A DNA stretch of 64,000 nucleotides from Pseudanabaena biceps (GTDB taxonomy: Bacteria > Cyanobacteriota > Cyanobacteriia > Pseudanabaenales > Pseudanabaenaceae): the NCBI GenBank assembly GCA_013361095.1, contig JAATWA010000001.1, forward strand, positions 124,001 through 188,000. Direction: 5' to 3'. Below are positions 1 to 9,242 of this stretch, piece after piece. The first letter of the stretch is position 1; the number at the start of each line of letters is the position of its first letter. The notes beneath the pieces are model-generated. The model was not told the DNA's origin. It made no database searches and was given only the letters and a program-made list of their open reading frames with translations. The position numbers and the translations under genes are program-made.

Positions 1-15
1 GCACCGCTAATTATT
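1..15. repeat. right arm of a dispersed hairpin repeat, cut by the window edge
   Basis: The first 15 bases equal the right arm of the hairpin repeat at 54323-54365. The left arm presumably lies before the window. This suggests that the stretch before the first gene is non-coding. Confidence 0.5.
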
Positions 16-80
16 CACAATTATGGAGTTCAGGGCATAGCACTTTACGTTATAACTTTTCTAGGACTACAAAAAACGCC

Positions 81-875
81 ATGTCACTCAAATATATTCT
101 GCGCGTCACCAACACCTTATTTGTCACTTACTACGCCCATATGGTGGAGTATCGAGCAGAATTATTTATCTGGGTACTTTCCAATTCACTACCATTTATT
201 CTGATGGGAGCATGGCTCAAAGCTGCGGAAAGTGGCAATATTGGACTCACCAGCTTAGAATTTATTCGTTACTTTTTAGCCGTATTTTTAGTTCGACAGT
301 TTAATATTGTCTGGGTAATTTGGGACTTTGAAAAAGAGCTAATTTCAGGACAACTCTCTCACCGTTTATTACAACCCATTGACCCATTTTGGCATCATTT
401 AATTGGTCATCTTGCCGAACGTTGGGCAAGAATGCCCTTGCTAGTAGTCTTAGTTATCCTATTTTTTATTCTTTATCCCCAATCCCTTTGGATTCCATCT
501 CTAGCAACTAGCCTTCTAACCATATTAATAGTAGCGATCGGGTTTATGTTGAGGTTTCTCATTCAATATACTTTCGCACTCCTATCTTTTTGGACAGAAC
601 GCGCTAGTGCGATCGAACAACTTTGGTTTTTAGCCTATATTTTCCTGTCAGGCATTATTGCTCCTTTGCAAGTGTTTCCACCTTTAATGCGCGAAATCGT
701 GATGTGGACTCCTTTCCCTTACATGGTGTATTTTCCTGCGGCAATTTTAGTTGACAAAGAAGTTAGCCTTTGGCAAGGATTAGGCGTAATGATGGCATGG
801 ATGGGTCTTTTTTATGTAGTCAGCCGTTGGCTATGGCGCAAGGGTATTAGACAATATTCAGGAATGGGCGCATAA
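81..875 (+). CDS. ABC-2 type transporter permease (DUF990-like)
   Basis: The 264-residue protein is almost entirely hydrophobic, with about six membrane segments, and ends in a short basic tail (RKGIRQYSGMGA). Segment spacing and length match the ABC-2/DUF990 permease family, which forms the membrane part of exporters for unknown substrates. The motif LEFIRYFLAVFLVRQF is typical of that family. Its ATPase and partner permease would be expected upstream, outside the window. A strong hairpin follows the stop codon. The substrate cannot be inferred. Confidence 0.8.
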   Translation: MSLKYILRVTNTLFVTYYAHMVEYRAELFIWVLSNSLPFILMGAWLKAAESGNIGLTSLEFIRYFLAVFLVRQFNIVWVIWDFEKELISGQLSHRLLQPIDPFWHHLIGHLAERWARMPLLVVLVILFFILYPQSLWIPSLATSLLTILIVAIGFMLRFLIQYTFALLSFWTERASAIEQLWFLAYIFLSGIIAPLQVFPPLMREIVMWTPFPYMVYFPAAILVDKEVSLWQGLGVMMAWMGLFYVVSRWLWRKGIRQYSGMGA

Positions 876-877
876 AA

Positions 878-930
878 AAACCGTTTTGAGTTTTTATGCG
901 TCAAAGGCGCTGAAAATCTCAAAACGGTTT
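878..930. terminator. hairpin terminator between convergent genes
   Basis: A 13-bp perfect stem (AAACCGTTTTGAG / CTCAAAACGGTTT) encloses a loop containing a second GCG..CGC palindrome. It lies directly after the permease stop and before the convergent pilT stop, so it can serve both strands. Confidence 0.75.
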
Positions 931-957
931 GATAATTAAAATTGTTTTTTACAAGAG

Positions 958-2424
958 TTACATCCGACCGCGTAACATCTGCGCCATTTCATTGGGTTTT
1001 GGCGAGTTTTCTACAGCAGTTTCTTCCGTAATTCGACCATCTTCGTAGAGCTTATAGAGAGACTGATTCATATTCACCATTCCCTCATAGGTACATTTAG
1101 GAATGATTGCCTCAATCTCATCCACTTCACCACGCTTGATATAGTCACGGACTGCATCAGTATTAATCATGACTTCATGAACGGCGGCTCGCTTCCCATC
1201 AGTGGTTCGTACTAGGGATTGGGCAATAACCCCCACTAGCGACTCCGCAACTTGAACGCGCATCGGGGCTTGTTGCTCAGGCTCAAAGAGATTGAGAATA
1301 CGTTCAATAGTTTTAACAGCACTGTTAGTGTGGAGCGTTCCAAAAACTAAATGTCCTGTTTGAGCGGCTTTCAGTGCAGTGTTTACAGTTTCCTTATCAC
1401 GCATTTCCCCAATTAGGATGATGTCAGGATCTTCCCGCAAAGCTGCTTTTAGGGCATTATCAAACTTCAGTGTGTGGATACCAACTTCTCTCTGTTTGAT
1501 TAATGCTTTTTTACTTTGATGCACAAATTCAATAGGATCTTCAATAGAGATCAAATGTTTTTGCATTTCAGTATTGATGAAATCAACCATTGCCGCGAGG
1601 GTGGTCGATTTACCTGAACCAGTGGGCCCTGTAACCAAGATCAGCCCTTTATGGGTATAGCAAAGTTCACGGAAAACTTCTGGCAAGCCAAGTTGATCAA
1701 TCGACAAAATCTTTAAGGGAATTAGCCGCAATACCATTGCGGAGCCACGAAGCGAATCAAAAACATTAATCCGACAACGGGCAAATTCGTACTGGGTCGC
1801 TCCGTCAAACTCTAGGGTGTCCCGAAATTGCTGAATTTGTTTATCATCCATAATTTCGGTCAGCCAAGTATCAAAGGTTTGTTTGTCTGGTACAGGATAT
1901 TGCTCCTGTGTGACCATCAAGCCTCGGCTACGAAATCTAACTGGTTCATTGATGCCCGCATGAATATCAGAACATCCCTGTTCATAGGCATCTTTGACAA
2001 TTTGGGCGAGGGTTGGTTGCCCTGAGCTACGTTGCAATATTGACGGTACGCCCAATCCAGGTAAGTTTGGAGGTGGACCTGGACGAATGGGAGGACGCGG
2101 GTTAGGGGGTGGCGGTACGCTAGTTACTTGAGTATCTGAGGGAATCGATAACTGGGCTTGGCGGGCTGCGGCTGCGGCACGAGCTTGTTGAGCAGCCATA
2201 GCTTGCTGTTGCTGGGCAGCGCGAGCTTGGGCGGCTTGGGCTTGTTGTTGAGGATTAGGTGGAACACGTTGCTGCCCTGCTTGAGGATTTGGAGGGATTT
2301 GAGGGCTGCTAGGTGCGACACGTTGCTGTTGCTGAGCAGGTGGCGGCGAGGGATTGGTACGAGCTTGTTGTACTCCGCCTCCAGATGAGGAAGGTGGTAC
2401 GGGAGGCATCCCAGATTGTGTCAT
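958..2424 (-). CDS. pilT: type IV pilus retraction ATPase PilT-family, with long Pro/Gln-rich N-terminus
   Basis: The first 132 or so residues are low-complexity Pro/Gln/Ala sequence. The rest is a complete secretion ATPase core: Walker A GPTGSGKST at 266-274, Asp box around 288-300, Walker B DPDIILIGEMRD at 332-343, and His box HLVFGTLHT at 358-366. AVRDYIKRGE at 424-433 matches the C-terminal helix motif specific to PilT. PilT powers pilus retraction for twitching motility and phototaxis at the inner membrane. Cyanobacteria usually have two or more PilT copies, and I cannot decide which paralogue this is. The 488-residue length exceeds the usual 345-430 because of the N-terminal extension. 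It is transcribed alone. Confidence 0.9.
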   Translation of the reverse strand: MTQSGMPPVPPSSSGGGVQQARTNPSPPPAQQQQRVAPSSPQIPPNPQAGQQRVPPNPQQQAQAAQARAAQQQQAMAAQQARAAAAARQAQLSIPSDTQVTSVPPPPNPRPPIRPGPPPNLPGLGVPSILQRSSGQPTLAQIVKDAYEQGCSDIHAGINEPVRFRSRGLMVTQEQYPVPDKQTFDTWLTEIMDDKQIQQFRDTLEFDGATQYEFARCRINVFDSLRGSAMVLRLIPLKILSIDQLGLPEVFRELCYTHKGLILVTGPTGSGKSTTLAAMVDFINTEMQKHLISIEDPIEFVHQSKKALIKQREVGIHTLKFDNALKAALREDPDIILIGEMRDKETVNTALKAAQTGHLVFGTLHTNSAVKTIERILNLFEPEQQAPMRVQVAESLVGVIAQSLVRTTDGKRAAVHEVMINTDAVRDYIKRGEVDEIEAIIPKCTYEGMVNMNQSLYKLYEDGRITEETAVENSPKPNEMAQMLRGRM

Positions 2425-2540
2425 AGTTGAACCTCTTTTTAGAACTGTATTTTACAGCAATTTCCTGTCAAACGAATCGGAATAAATTTGGATGTCTTGA
2501 CCATTCTTGTGCGTCACCAGCAACTCTGATTATTAGACCA

Positions 2541-2602
2541 ATTTTGAAAGCCAGCCTAAGGCTGGCTTTCAAAAAATCAATTTTTATAACTAGAATTGCT
2601 GG
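2541..2602. repeat. partial copy of the composite palindromic element (CAGCAATTCTC ends)
   Basis: The palindrome TTTGAAAGCCAGCC-TAA-GGCTGGCTTTCAAA at 2543-2573 is followed by ATTTTTATAACTAGAATTGCTG. This nearly equals the right part of the element at 39712-39842. The left part is absent. Confidence 0.7.
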
Positions 2603-2613
2603 CGCGCAGCCAC

Positions 2614-2641
2614 AAAAGCTGTAGCGATCGCCACAGCTTTT
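2614..2641. repeat. HIP1-centred hairpin
   Basis: AAAAGCTGT and ACAGCTTTT flank AGCGATCGCC. It sits in the 499-bp gap 2425-2923 between pilT and map. The rest of that gap is AT-rich and shows no gene or RNA that I recognise. Confidence 0.5.
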
Positions 2642-2923
2642 AGCCCTGATTTTTAATTAAGCCCCGCTACTTATAGAATTTCTCAAAAATTTTCATTACA
2701 CCATGTCGAAAAAGCCGAAATTAGTTTCATAATTAACCCTAATATCTAACGTACGATGCTTCTGGTTTTGTTTCCTAGCAAGAATGGCAACAGCTATAGA
2801 TGATATTAGTGAAGATTTTTATGGCGTGTAAATTCTTTTATTTGCCCCAAAAACAACCAATCTTGCTACTTCATAGGCTAGAAATATACTAGATGTTACA
2901 AATTACTACCCTCAAAATAATTA

Positions 2924-3769
2924 ATGAATATTCTTAGTGCGCTGCGTTCTAAGCCAAGCGCAGCAAGCCCAAAAACGCCCAAGACTACCACCCCTAAGCA
3001 AACTAAAGGCATTGAAATAAAGTCTCAACGCGAGTTGGACTATATGCGCGAATCATCACGAATTGTGGCTACGGTGCTGAAGGAAATTTCGGAGATTATT
3101 GCTCCTGGTCTGACTACTATGGATCTCGATGCCCATGCTGAAAAACGCATTAGAGAGATGGGTGCTGTTCCTAGCTTTAAGGGTTATTGCGGGTTTCCAG
3201 CTAGTATCTGCTCTAGCATTAATAACGAAGTTGTTCACGGTATTCCCAATGCAAAAAAAGTAATCAGGCTAGGTGATCTGGTCAAGATTGATACAGGTGC
3301 TTTTAAGAATGGATTTCATGGCGATTCTTGCATTACGGTTGCCGTTGGCAATGTCAGTGAAAAGGCTGCTAAGTTAATGCGGGTAGCTGAAGAGGCTTTG
3401 TTTAAGGGGATTGAACAGGTTAAGCCTGGTAATTGTATGCTCGATTTGGCTGGGGCAATTGAGGATCACGTCAAGGCTAATGGTTTTGCGATCGTGGAAG
3501 ATTTTACGGGGCATGGTGTAGGTCGTAATTTACATGAAGAGCCTTCGGTATTTAATTTCCGTACGCATCAATTGCCAAATGTACGCTTTCGTCCAGGGAT
3601 GACTTTAGCGATCGAGCCAATTTTGAATGCTGGATCTAAAAGGGTCAGAGTTTTGGCGGACAAGTGGACTGCGGTAACGGTTGACAATCAACTTTCTGCT
3701 CAGTTTGAACATACGGTTTTGGTGACTGAAACTGGGTATGAGATTTTTACCGATCGCTCTAAAGTTTAA
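2924..3769 (+). CDS. map: type I methionine aminopeptidase
   Basis: It removes the initiator methionine from new proteins in the cytosol. The five metal ligands of the family are all present at D123, D134, H197, E231 and E262. The substrate-site histidine is H105 in VVHGIP. The 281-residue length exceeds the minimal type I enzyme by an N-terminal Lys/Pro/Thr-rich tail of about 30 residues, which resembles the extension found on some cyanobacterial copies. The ATG at 2924 follows an AT-rich leader without a clear Shine-Dalgarno sequence. A strong hairpin repeat follows the stop. Confidence 0.93.
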   Translation: MNILSALRSKPSAASPKTPKTTTPKQTKGIEIKSQRELDYMRESSRIVATVLKEISEIIAPGLTTMDLDAHAEKRIREMGAVPSFKGYCGFPASICSSINNEVVHGIPNAKKVIRLGDLVKIDTGAFKNGFHGDSCITVAVGNVSEKAAKLMRVAEEALFKGIEQVKPGNCMLDLAGAIEDHVKANGFAIVEDFTGHGVGRNLHEEPSVFNFRTHQLPNVRFRPGMTLAIEPILNAGSKRVRVLADKWTAVTVDNQLSAQFEHTVLVTETGYEIFTDRSKV

Positions 3770-3804
3770 CCAAATTAAGGCAATAGGTTCTCTATACAGT
3801 TCTT

Positions 3805-3857
3805 AAAACCCAAGAGAGAGTTGCGACGTAAAGTGTCGCAACTCTCTCTTGGGTTTT
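3805..3857. repeat. AAAACCC...GGGTTTT hairpin repeat
   Basis: A 23-bp stem begins AAAACCCAAGAGAGAGTTGC and has loop GTAAAGT. It is a member of the dispersed hairpin family. On the right it is followed by TTTTGTCCTAACATTGATGG, a tail shared in inverted form with the copies at 36.6 kb and 47.7 kb. It probably terminates map transcription. Confidence 0.8.
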
Positions 3858-3907
3858 AGTTTTGTCCTAACATTGATGGCTATAGCCCCTTACTAAACAA
3901 AGACTCA

Positions 3908-4585
3908 ATGCAAAATATATTTTTAGCAGGTTCTAGTCGTGGCGTTGGACGCGAGATCGCCAAATTATTACTAGAGAAAGAACCACCTTCGTTTAAGTTA
4001 ACAACTTTATTACGAAATCCTACCTATGCTGTTGAGTTAGAAGCTCTTGGCGCGATCGCTGTATTGGGTGATGCTCTTGATTACGCTTCCCTAGAGTCTG
4101 CGATGTTGCAGGGGGAAGCCATCGACGTGGTGATTAGCACTATTGGTAGTGTGCCTAATGAAATAGGCGATCGCGCTGACGGTAAGGGAAATCAAAATCT
4201 GATTGATGTGGCAGTTAAGGCATGCGTTAAAAAATTTATCTTAGTTACTTCGATTGGGATTGGGGAAAGCTCGGCGGCTATTCCCCCACAAGTTTTACAA
4301 AGCTTGTCTAAAGTTCTGCAAGAAAAAGAGAAAGCAGAGCAGCATCTAATAGCGAGTGGATTGACCTACATAATTATCCGTCCTGGGGGATTGAAGTCAG
4401 AGACGTCTACGGGCAATGCCATATTGACTGAAGATCCTAGAATTGCAGGAATCATTCATCGTGCTGATGTGGCTAGGTTAATTTGTGATTGTTTAAACTC
4501 TGATAAGGCAGACAATAAGACTTTTGCGGCGGTTGACCGCAATATGTTGTTTAACCAAATAGAGTTTGAAGCGTTCATGTTTTAA
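3908..4585 (+). CDS. atypical short-chain dehydrogenase, NAD(P)-binding (NmrA/SDR_a5-like)
   Basis: The 225-residue protein opens with a Rossmann nucleotide-binding loop, GSSRGVGREI at 8-17. It continues with VVISTIGSVPNE and FILVTSIGIGES, and ends with the YIIIRPGGLKSE strand-loop found in atypical SDRs. The catalytic YxxxK motif is not apparent, as in many NmrA-like family members that act as redox sensors or chaperones. Substrate and role are unknown. A hairpin separates it from the convergent gene downstream. Confidence 0.75.
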   Translation: MQNIFLAGSSRGVGREIAKLLLEKEPPSFKLTTLLRNPTYAVELEALGAIAVLGDALDYASLESAMLQGEAIDVVISTIGSVPNEIGDRADGKGNQNLIDVAVKACVKKFILVTSIGIGESSAAIPPQVLQSLSKVLQEKEKAEQHLIASGLTYIIIRPGGLKSETSTGNAILTEDPRIAGIIHRADVARLICDCLNSDKADNKTFAAVDRNMLFNQIEFEAFMF

Positions 4586-4606
4586 CTCATCAGGAACGGG
4601 ACATAA

Positions 4607-4636
4607 ATAACCCCGTCCGTTGGCGGCGGGGTTATT
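4607..4636. terminator. bidirectional terminator hairpin
   Basis: AATAACCCCG and CGGGGTTATT form a stem between two convergent stop codons. T-rich sequence on both sides fits a two-way terminator. Confidence 0.7.
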
Positions 4637-4675
4637 CATTAAAGCTTCATGCCTTAGCGGTTTAGCTCTGATCGC

Positions 4676-5434
4676 TCAAAATCTTGTTTTTGTATCTGTA
4701 CTTGCGGGAGCTTTAGGATTGCTGAACTCTACACTATTAACTGAATTGGGATTTACTTCTAATACCTCAACGTTAACTTGTCGAGTATTTGGCATATTTA
4801 CATCTCGATCTTGCCATTTTCTGCTAAATGAATCCGATGGACTAGTCAGCGTCGAAACATCTCGTGTAACTTGACTATCCATTGGACGAACAAATGAGGA
4901 ACGAGCAACCGTAGTTTCATAACTGCGATCGCTAGCATAAACTCTCTGCCGCAACTCGGCGATCCGCTCAGCAATCCTTTGATCAGCATTAGCCGAAATA
5001 GCCAGAGGATCACGCATAGAGTTGAAAGCTTGATCAACTTTTGTATAAACTTTTTTGCGATCGCTAATCTTGGTATTTGCCTGTATGTTCGGACGAGTCA
5101 GCCCCCCCAATTCTTGCTGTGATTGTACTTTTATTGTTGCAATCACTTCTGATTCGTCTAAAAATAAAGGAGTAGCACTATCTGCGCGACTTTGAGGCGA
5201 CGGTTTAGAATTTTCTTTGGGCTTAGATACTGGGATTGTATTGGGCAACTTAATTCCCGCAGGTGCTGGATTTACTTCTTCTAAAGCTTGCTTGCCAAAG
5301 CCATAGGAAACCACTCCAGTGATAATTCCCACCGCAACCATAGTAAAAAGAAGGAGCAGACTATAGCTAAGTCTAAACTTCTTAGGTGACTTTTTTTTCT
5401 TGCGGAGACGCTTTTGGGGCTGGGATGTTGTCAT
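4676..5434 (-). CDS. hypothetical single-pass membrane protein
   Basis: The 252-residue protein has a strongly basic start (RLRKKKKSPKK), one membrane helix at about 24-44, and a long polar, Pro/Ser-rich exported region. The topology is that of a signal-anchored periplasmic or cell-envelope protein. I recognise no catalytic domain or family. It is monocistronic and convergent with the SDR gene. Its start lies about 80 bp from the tRNA on the opposite strand. The ATG is preceded on its strand by AAGGAA. Confidence 0.6.
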   Translation of the reverse strand: MTTSQPQKRLRKKKKSPKKFRLSYSLLLLFTMVAVGIITGVVSYGFGKQALEEVNPAPAGIKLPNTIPVSKPKENSKPSPQSRADSATPLFLDESEVIATIKVQSQQELGGLTRPNIQANTKISDRKKVYTKVDQAFNSMRDPLAISANADQRIAERIAELRQRVYASDRSYETTVARSSFVRPMDSQVTRDVSTLTSPSDSFSRKWQDRDVNMPNTRQVNVEVLEVNPNSVNSVEFSNPKAPASTDTKTRF

Positions 5435-5517
5435 TACAAACTAAATTCCTTTTATGCAAACCTGCAAAGTATCCTACTTGATAGCATATAATATTTACGC
5501 CTATAATCACAATACGA

Positions 5518-5589
5518 CCAAGGTTGGCTGACTGGTAAAGCAAACGACTCATAATCGTTGATATGTCGGTTCGATTCCGACACCTTGGA
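5518..5589 (+). tRNA. tRNA with CAT anticodon (Met elongator or Ile2)
   Basis: A full cloverleaf can be drawn. The acceptor stem is CCAAGGT/ACCTTGG, the anticodon stem is AACGA/TCGTT with loop CTCATAA, and the T stem is GTCGG/CCGAC with loop TTCGATT. The D stem has three good pairs and a G-A mismatch. The anticodon CAT could be elongator tRNA-Met or the lysidine-modified tRNA-Ile(CAU). The paired 1-72 position argues against the initiator. CCA is not encoded. Confidence 0.8.
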
Positions 5590-5868
5590 TAAGCAATACA
5601 ATTAACTACAAGCAACTTACACCGTGTAGCCACTTACACAGTCAGACACTTTTGGACACATTTAGCCTAGTTTTGACTATGGACTTTTGTGGACAACAAG
5701 GGTAATAAGCAGTGGGTGTAGCTTGCCTTGTAATTTTATTCATCATTAAAACGCTTCTTTACCTGCATGTGCATCCTTTCCTTTTTAGGACTATCCAGAA
5801 AAGGTTGTTCTGTGCCGTATGACGGAACCAGTGCCTACTTTGATTATGCAACGCTAAAAATTTTACAT

Positions 5869-5907
5869 AAAAAGGATTGGGGGCGCGAAGCGCCCCCAAT
5901 CCTTTTT
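5869..5907. repeat. GC-core hairpin, probable rlpA terminator
   Basis: A 15-bp perfect stem, AAAGGATTGGGGGCG, surrounds the loop CGAAG and is bordered by A and T runs. It lies just downstream of the rlpA stop on the minus strand and has the GCGC-GAA-GCGC core of the dispersed hairpins. Confidence 0.75.
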
Positions 5908-5929
5908 AAGCGCAAAGCGCTATAAGTAG

Positions 5930-7036
5930 CTATCTAGATAAAACCTCAAGCCTTACTGGTGCGACTCCAGAGGCAAGCAAACCAATCATATTAGCCGCCG
6001 CCGTGGAAATATCAATAATCCGACCCTCAGCATAAGGACCTCGGTCATTAATGCGAACCACTACGGCTTGGTTATTATCCATATTAACAACCCTTACCAA
6101 AGTTCCAAAAGGCAAGCTAGGGTGAGCCGCCGTTAACTCATTAGCGTTAAAAACTTCGCCACTAGCACTATAGCTACCGTCAAATCCAGGTCCATACCAA
6201 GAAGCCATGCCCGACATCACGCCAACAATTTGACTATTGATGTTACCAAATGCCAAATTATTCCCAACCTTAGATTTGGGTGCATTCAGAACTTCAGACA
6301 CAGGATTTGCTCCGCCCAACAAACGGCGTAGTAAGTTGGCAGACCCTAACACATCTTCAGTTTGATTTTTTAGTGAATCGGGTAGTACAGAATGTTGATC
6401 AAACTTAAGAGTAGCGCGATCGCCCAAGTTGATCACATAGTTACCATTCTTCCACGCAGGAACAATAGTATTAGGGTCAATACCATCTCGACTAAGCTGA
6501 TTGATCATAGCAGCCGTAGCAGTGGCACGCTCTATGGGGTCAGGTGAGACGAGAAGTTCGGATGAGGCATCGCGATCGCTCTTTGAGGCTTTGCTGCTAA
6601 ACTCAGTGCCTATATTTGAAGGCATCTTAAAGGATTGAGAATCCTTTTTAGGCAAGCCCTTAATATCGGACTTATCCTCACTTTTAATTTTAGATGCATT
6701 TGCTGTGGCACTAACATCTGAAGGAACTTTTGAGTCTGGCTTATTGTCGCTGTCAGACTCAATATAAGTAACTACAGGAATCCCACGGACATAGACAGTA
6801 GCTGCATTCTTGCCATCTAGTTTGTGTGTGTAAATACGGGCGATCGCCTCATCTTTAGTTCTTATTAATGACTGCGATCTTGATTCACCAACTTTTAGGG
6901 AAGTTGAGGGGTTGGAGTTTCTAACTTCCAATTGAGTTCCTGTTTGTGCCTGTGCGCCATTGCTAGCAAGGGTTGAGGCAATAGCAAGAACTACTACTGA
7001 CTTAGAGAGTGTGTAGCTCCAGTTCCAATTAAGCAT
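5930..7036 (-). CDS. rlpA: RlpA-like double-psi beta-barrel protein (septal ring lytic transglycosylase family)
   Basis: The C-terminal 95 or so residues form a complete RlpA/DPBB domain (GMASWYGPGFDG, TAAHPSLPFGTLVRV, VVVRINDRGPYAEGRIID). RlpA proteins bind, and in some species cleave, peptidoglycan lacking stem peptides. I chose the ATG at 7036 because the residues after it form a clear signal peptide (about 30 residues, ending ASNGAQA). The frame stays open upstream to 7165, but that extension is not signal-like. A Ser/Lys-rich linker of about 230 residues separates signal and domain. No lipobox cysteine is visible. It is monocistronic. Confidence 0.85.
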   Translation of the reverse strand: MLNWNWSYTLSKSVVVLAIASTLASNGAQAQTGTQLEVRNSNPSTSLKVGESRSQSLIRTKDEAIARIYTHKLDGKNAATVYVRGIPVVTYIESDSDNKPDSKVPSDVSATANASKIKSEDKSDIKGLPKKDSQSFKMPSNIGTEFSSKASKSDRDASSELLVSPDPIERATATAAMINQLSRDGIDPNTIVPAWKNGNYVINLGDRATLKFDQHSVLPDSLKNQTEDVLGSANLLRRLLGGANPVSEVLNAPKSKVGNNLAFGNINSQIVGVMSGMASWYGPGFDGSYSASGEVFNANELTAAHPSLPFGTLVRVVNMDNNQAVVVRINDRGPYAEGRIIDISTAAANMIGLLASGVAPVRLEVLSR

Positions 7037-7738
7037 AGGTAACGCAGAAAAATGAAGGTAAACGACTAATTGACTAAAATTGAAGTTGTCTGTAACGGTA
7101 GTAAATCCATTGATTATGTAGCTTCTAGACAGGACTTGATAAATAATCGAGTCACTTAGGAACAAAGTTTTCTATGTCTTATTCCTTTGACTCACATTAA
7201 CATGGTTATTCTAAATGGCAACATTATTGCCCTCAAAAGTAGGTCAGACAATGGTTTCAAAGCTTCTTTCTCATCAAAAATCAAAATTTTGCTTCTTTCT
7301 CATTAGGATTTTTTATTGAAATGGAACTTTGTACTATTAATCACTAAAAATTCTGCATAAAAGTATGCCTTTAGGAGTAGTAGTTTTTGTCATCAAAAAA
7401 CTTTTATATGCATCAAGTCTCAATCTACAAGAAAATTTCGGGCTAGATTGACTTTCAGCCCTAATTTTGTATCACTGTAAGCCTTATCAAGACAAGATCC
7501 TAGAAACAAAGTATCGAAAATCACAAAAAATCAATCTTAAGATAGATACTAATATTAAAAATACAACTGCAATTTGTAACTAAATTGAGAAATATGTTTA
7601 TTTTGGACTAAATATAAAAATTTATAATTTAAATATTCGTAACTATAGGCATATCACTAAGAAGTTAAGCAAAACTTTTAACCCTAAGCCATAAGAATTA
7701 CTAATCATACAATGTGATATTTGACTTAAAAGGTAATC
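7037..7738. other. gene-free AT-rich gap
   Basis: About 700 bp upstream of rlpA and downstream of larE. I see no convincing reading frame. It may hold the rlpA promoter, but no clear -35/-10 pair stands out. Confidence 0.4.
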
Positions 7739-7857
7739 TTTTATCTTCACAGAGAGGGTAGCGCTTTGCACCGCCACTCTCTCTGTGAAGATAAAACTAA
7801 GCTCAAAAACCCGTAGTGTTCTCCCAGAGTGCGTCACAGGTTTTTGAGCTTAGTTTT
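7739..7857. terminator. two adjoining long hairpins downstream of larE
   Basis: The first hairpin (7739-7796) pairs TTATCTTCACAGAGAG with CTCTCTGTGAAGATAA around a GCGCTTTGC loop. The second (7793-7857) pairs AAAACTAAGCTCAAAAACC with GGTTTTTGAGCTTAGTTTT. They share their boundary bases. The second lies immediately after the larE stop and should terminate it. Confidence 0.7.
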
Positions 7858-7864
7858 AAGCTAC

Positions 7865-8695
7865 TTATGGGTTTGAAGCTAAGATTCCATCATTTAACTT
7901 GCCACTACGAAAACCTTCTAAATCTAGGGTGATCGAAGTAAATCCATAGGCTCGAAATGCATTAGTCAATTCTGGAGTTGGAATACTATTTAATAGTTCT
8001 GATAAGCGATCGCTTGGCACTTCAATCTTGGCGGTATCACCTATCGATCGCACTCTAATATCGCCAACCCAACCGCGATCGCGTAAATATTGTTCAGCAT
8101 GACCTACCCGCCGTAATTTCTCAATTGTAATTTCTTCACCATAGGGAAATCGAGAACTTAGACAAGGCTGTGAAGGCTTATCCCACCAAGGCATTTCTAG
8201 GTATTGCGATAACATTCGTACCTCTAGCTTGCTAATGCCCACTTCTGCAAGGGGCGATCGCACGCCACGTTCTTTAGCCGCCTGAATCCCAGGACGATAG
8301 TCTTGTAGATCATCAGCATTTAAACCATCGACTACATAGCTATAACCCATGCTTTTGGCAAGCGGTTTGAGCGTGTCATGCAGTTCACTTTTGCAAAAAT
8401 AACAACGATTGATCGGATTTGAGGTGTAATTAGGATTTTGCATCTCATGGGTTTGCACGACTTGATGTTTGATACCCATAAATTCGGCCTGTAGTTGGGC
8501 AGCAGCAAGATCGGCAGGTAACAATGACGGAGAGTTAGCAGTAATCGCTAAAGCGCGATCGCCTAATACATCAAACGCAACTTTAGCGACAAGGGTGCTA
8601 TCGATACCTCCCGAATAGGCAACTAAAACCTCAGAGGAGTCTTGAAAAATTTGTCGAAGGCGCGTGTATTTAGTAGACAGGTTAGCGGTTAGCAT
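7865..8695 (-). CDS. larE: LarE, ATP-dependent sacrificial sulfur transferase
   Basis: LarE adenylates pyridinium bis-carboxylate mononucleotide and inserts sulfur, a step in making the nickel-pincer cofactor of lactate racemase-type enzymes. The PP-loop motif SGGIDS is at 28-33. PSQPCLSSRFPYG at 174-186 contains the sulfur-donating cysteine (C178). A CYFC pair (C98, C101) is also present, giving the three-cysteine pattern associated with cluster-containing LarE proteins. That last assignment is inference. The 276-residue length is normal. No larB, larC or larA lies in the window, so it is an orphan here. Confidence 0.88.
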   Translation of the reverse strand: MLTANLSTKYTRLRQIFQDSSEVLVAYSGGIDSTLVAKVAFDVLGDRALAITANSPSLLPADLAAAQLQAEFMGIKHQVVQTHEMQNPNYTSNPINRCYFCKSELHDTLKPLAKSMGYSYVVDGLNADDLQDYRPGIQAAKERGVRSPLAEVGISKLEVRMLSQYLEMPWWDKPSQPCLSSRFPYGEEITIEKLRRVGHAEQYLRDRGWVGDIRVRSIGDTAKIEVPSDRLSELLNSIPTPELTNAFRAYGFTSITLDLEGFRSGKLNDGILASNP

Positions 8696-8807
8696 AAAAA
8701 AATAGGATAAAGCAGGATTAGAGTTAGTTCTTCTTCTTTATTTTGATTTACTTTTTCTGCAATGCAGCGCTTGGCAAAGATTTATATCTATATAGAGAGG
8801 CATTTCT

Positions 8808-9161
8808 ATGCAAAATACTCGTCTCAGCAAGATCGTAGGCAATACTACTATTCGACTATCGCGATGGTCGCGTAATCCTTGGAGACGAGTATCTTTGATC
8901 TTGATTGGGTGGTTAACAGGTTTTCTCTTGGCTTCAGTAATTTCTACAACCGCAGGGGCTAAGTCTGAGCTAGATATTGTTGCGGCGGCAATAACAGTAT
9001 TTGTGGTGGAAATTATTAATCGGCTTGCTTATAGCCCCAGACGACCAAACCTTGAAGATGGGAGTCAAGCTCCAAGGTTATTGACCATTGAGATTCTCAA
9101 CTCAATTAAGATTGGCATGGTCTACGGTTTATTTTTAGAAGCATTCAAACTTGGTTCTTAA
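8808..9161 (+). CDS. ycf20: Ycf20-like membrane protein (DUF565)
   Basis: The 117-residue protein has two central hydrophobic segments. It shows the family pattern of RRVSLILIGWLTGFLLASV followed by ISTTAGAKSELDIVAAAITV and an EIINRLAY stretch. Ycf20 is conserved in cyanobacteria and plastids. In algae and plants its loss affects non-photochemical quenching, but its mechanism is unknown. The ATG is preceded by AGAGAGG about 8 bases away. It is divergent from larE, with about 110 bp between starts that presumably hold both promoters. Confidence 0.8.
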   Translation: MQNTRLSKIVGNTTIRLSRWSRNPWRRVSLILIGWLTGFLLASVISTTAGAKSELDIVAAAITVFVVEIINRLAYSPRRPNLEDGSQAPRLLTIEILNSIKIGMVYGLFLEAFKLGS

Positions 9162-9177
9162 GCCAAAGCCGACTAGA

Positions 9178-9204
9178 GAGTGGCAGCGCTTCGCGCTGCC
9201 ACTC
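9178..9204. terminator. GC-core hairpin after ycf20
   Basis: GAGTGGCAGCGC and GCGCTGCCACTC pair around a three-base loop shortly after the ycf20 stop, followed by a short T-rich run. Confidence 0.65.
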
Positions 9205-9242
9205 ATCTTTTAGGTCTATAGAAAACTTTTTTGCTTTAGGTG

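Noticed and set aside
1-204. Open frame 1 from the window start to a TGA at 202, a possible 3' end of an upstream gene
   Set aside because: It would overlap the ABC permease by more than 100 bp, and its last 40 codons look like out-of-frame translation. The first 15 bases are part of a hairpin repeat.
1828-2388. Several plus- and minus-strand frames over pilT
   Set aside because: They are shadows of the low-complexity Pro/Gln codons of the PilT extension.
5382-5633. Minus-strand frame of 83 codons
   Set aside because: It lies across the CAT-anticodon tRNA and the start of the upstream gene and has no protein-like features.
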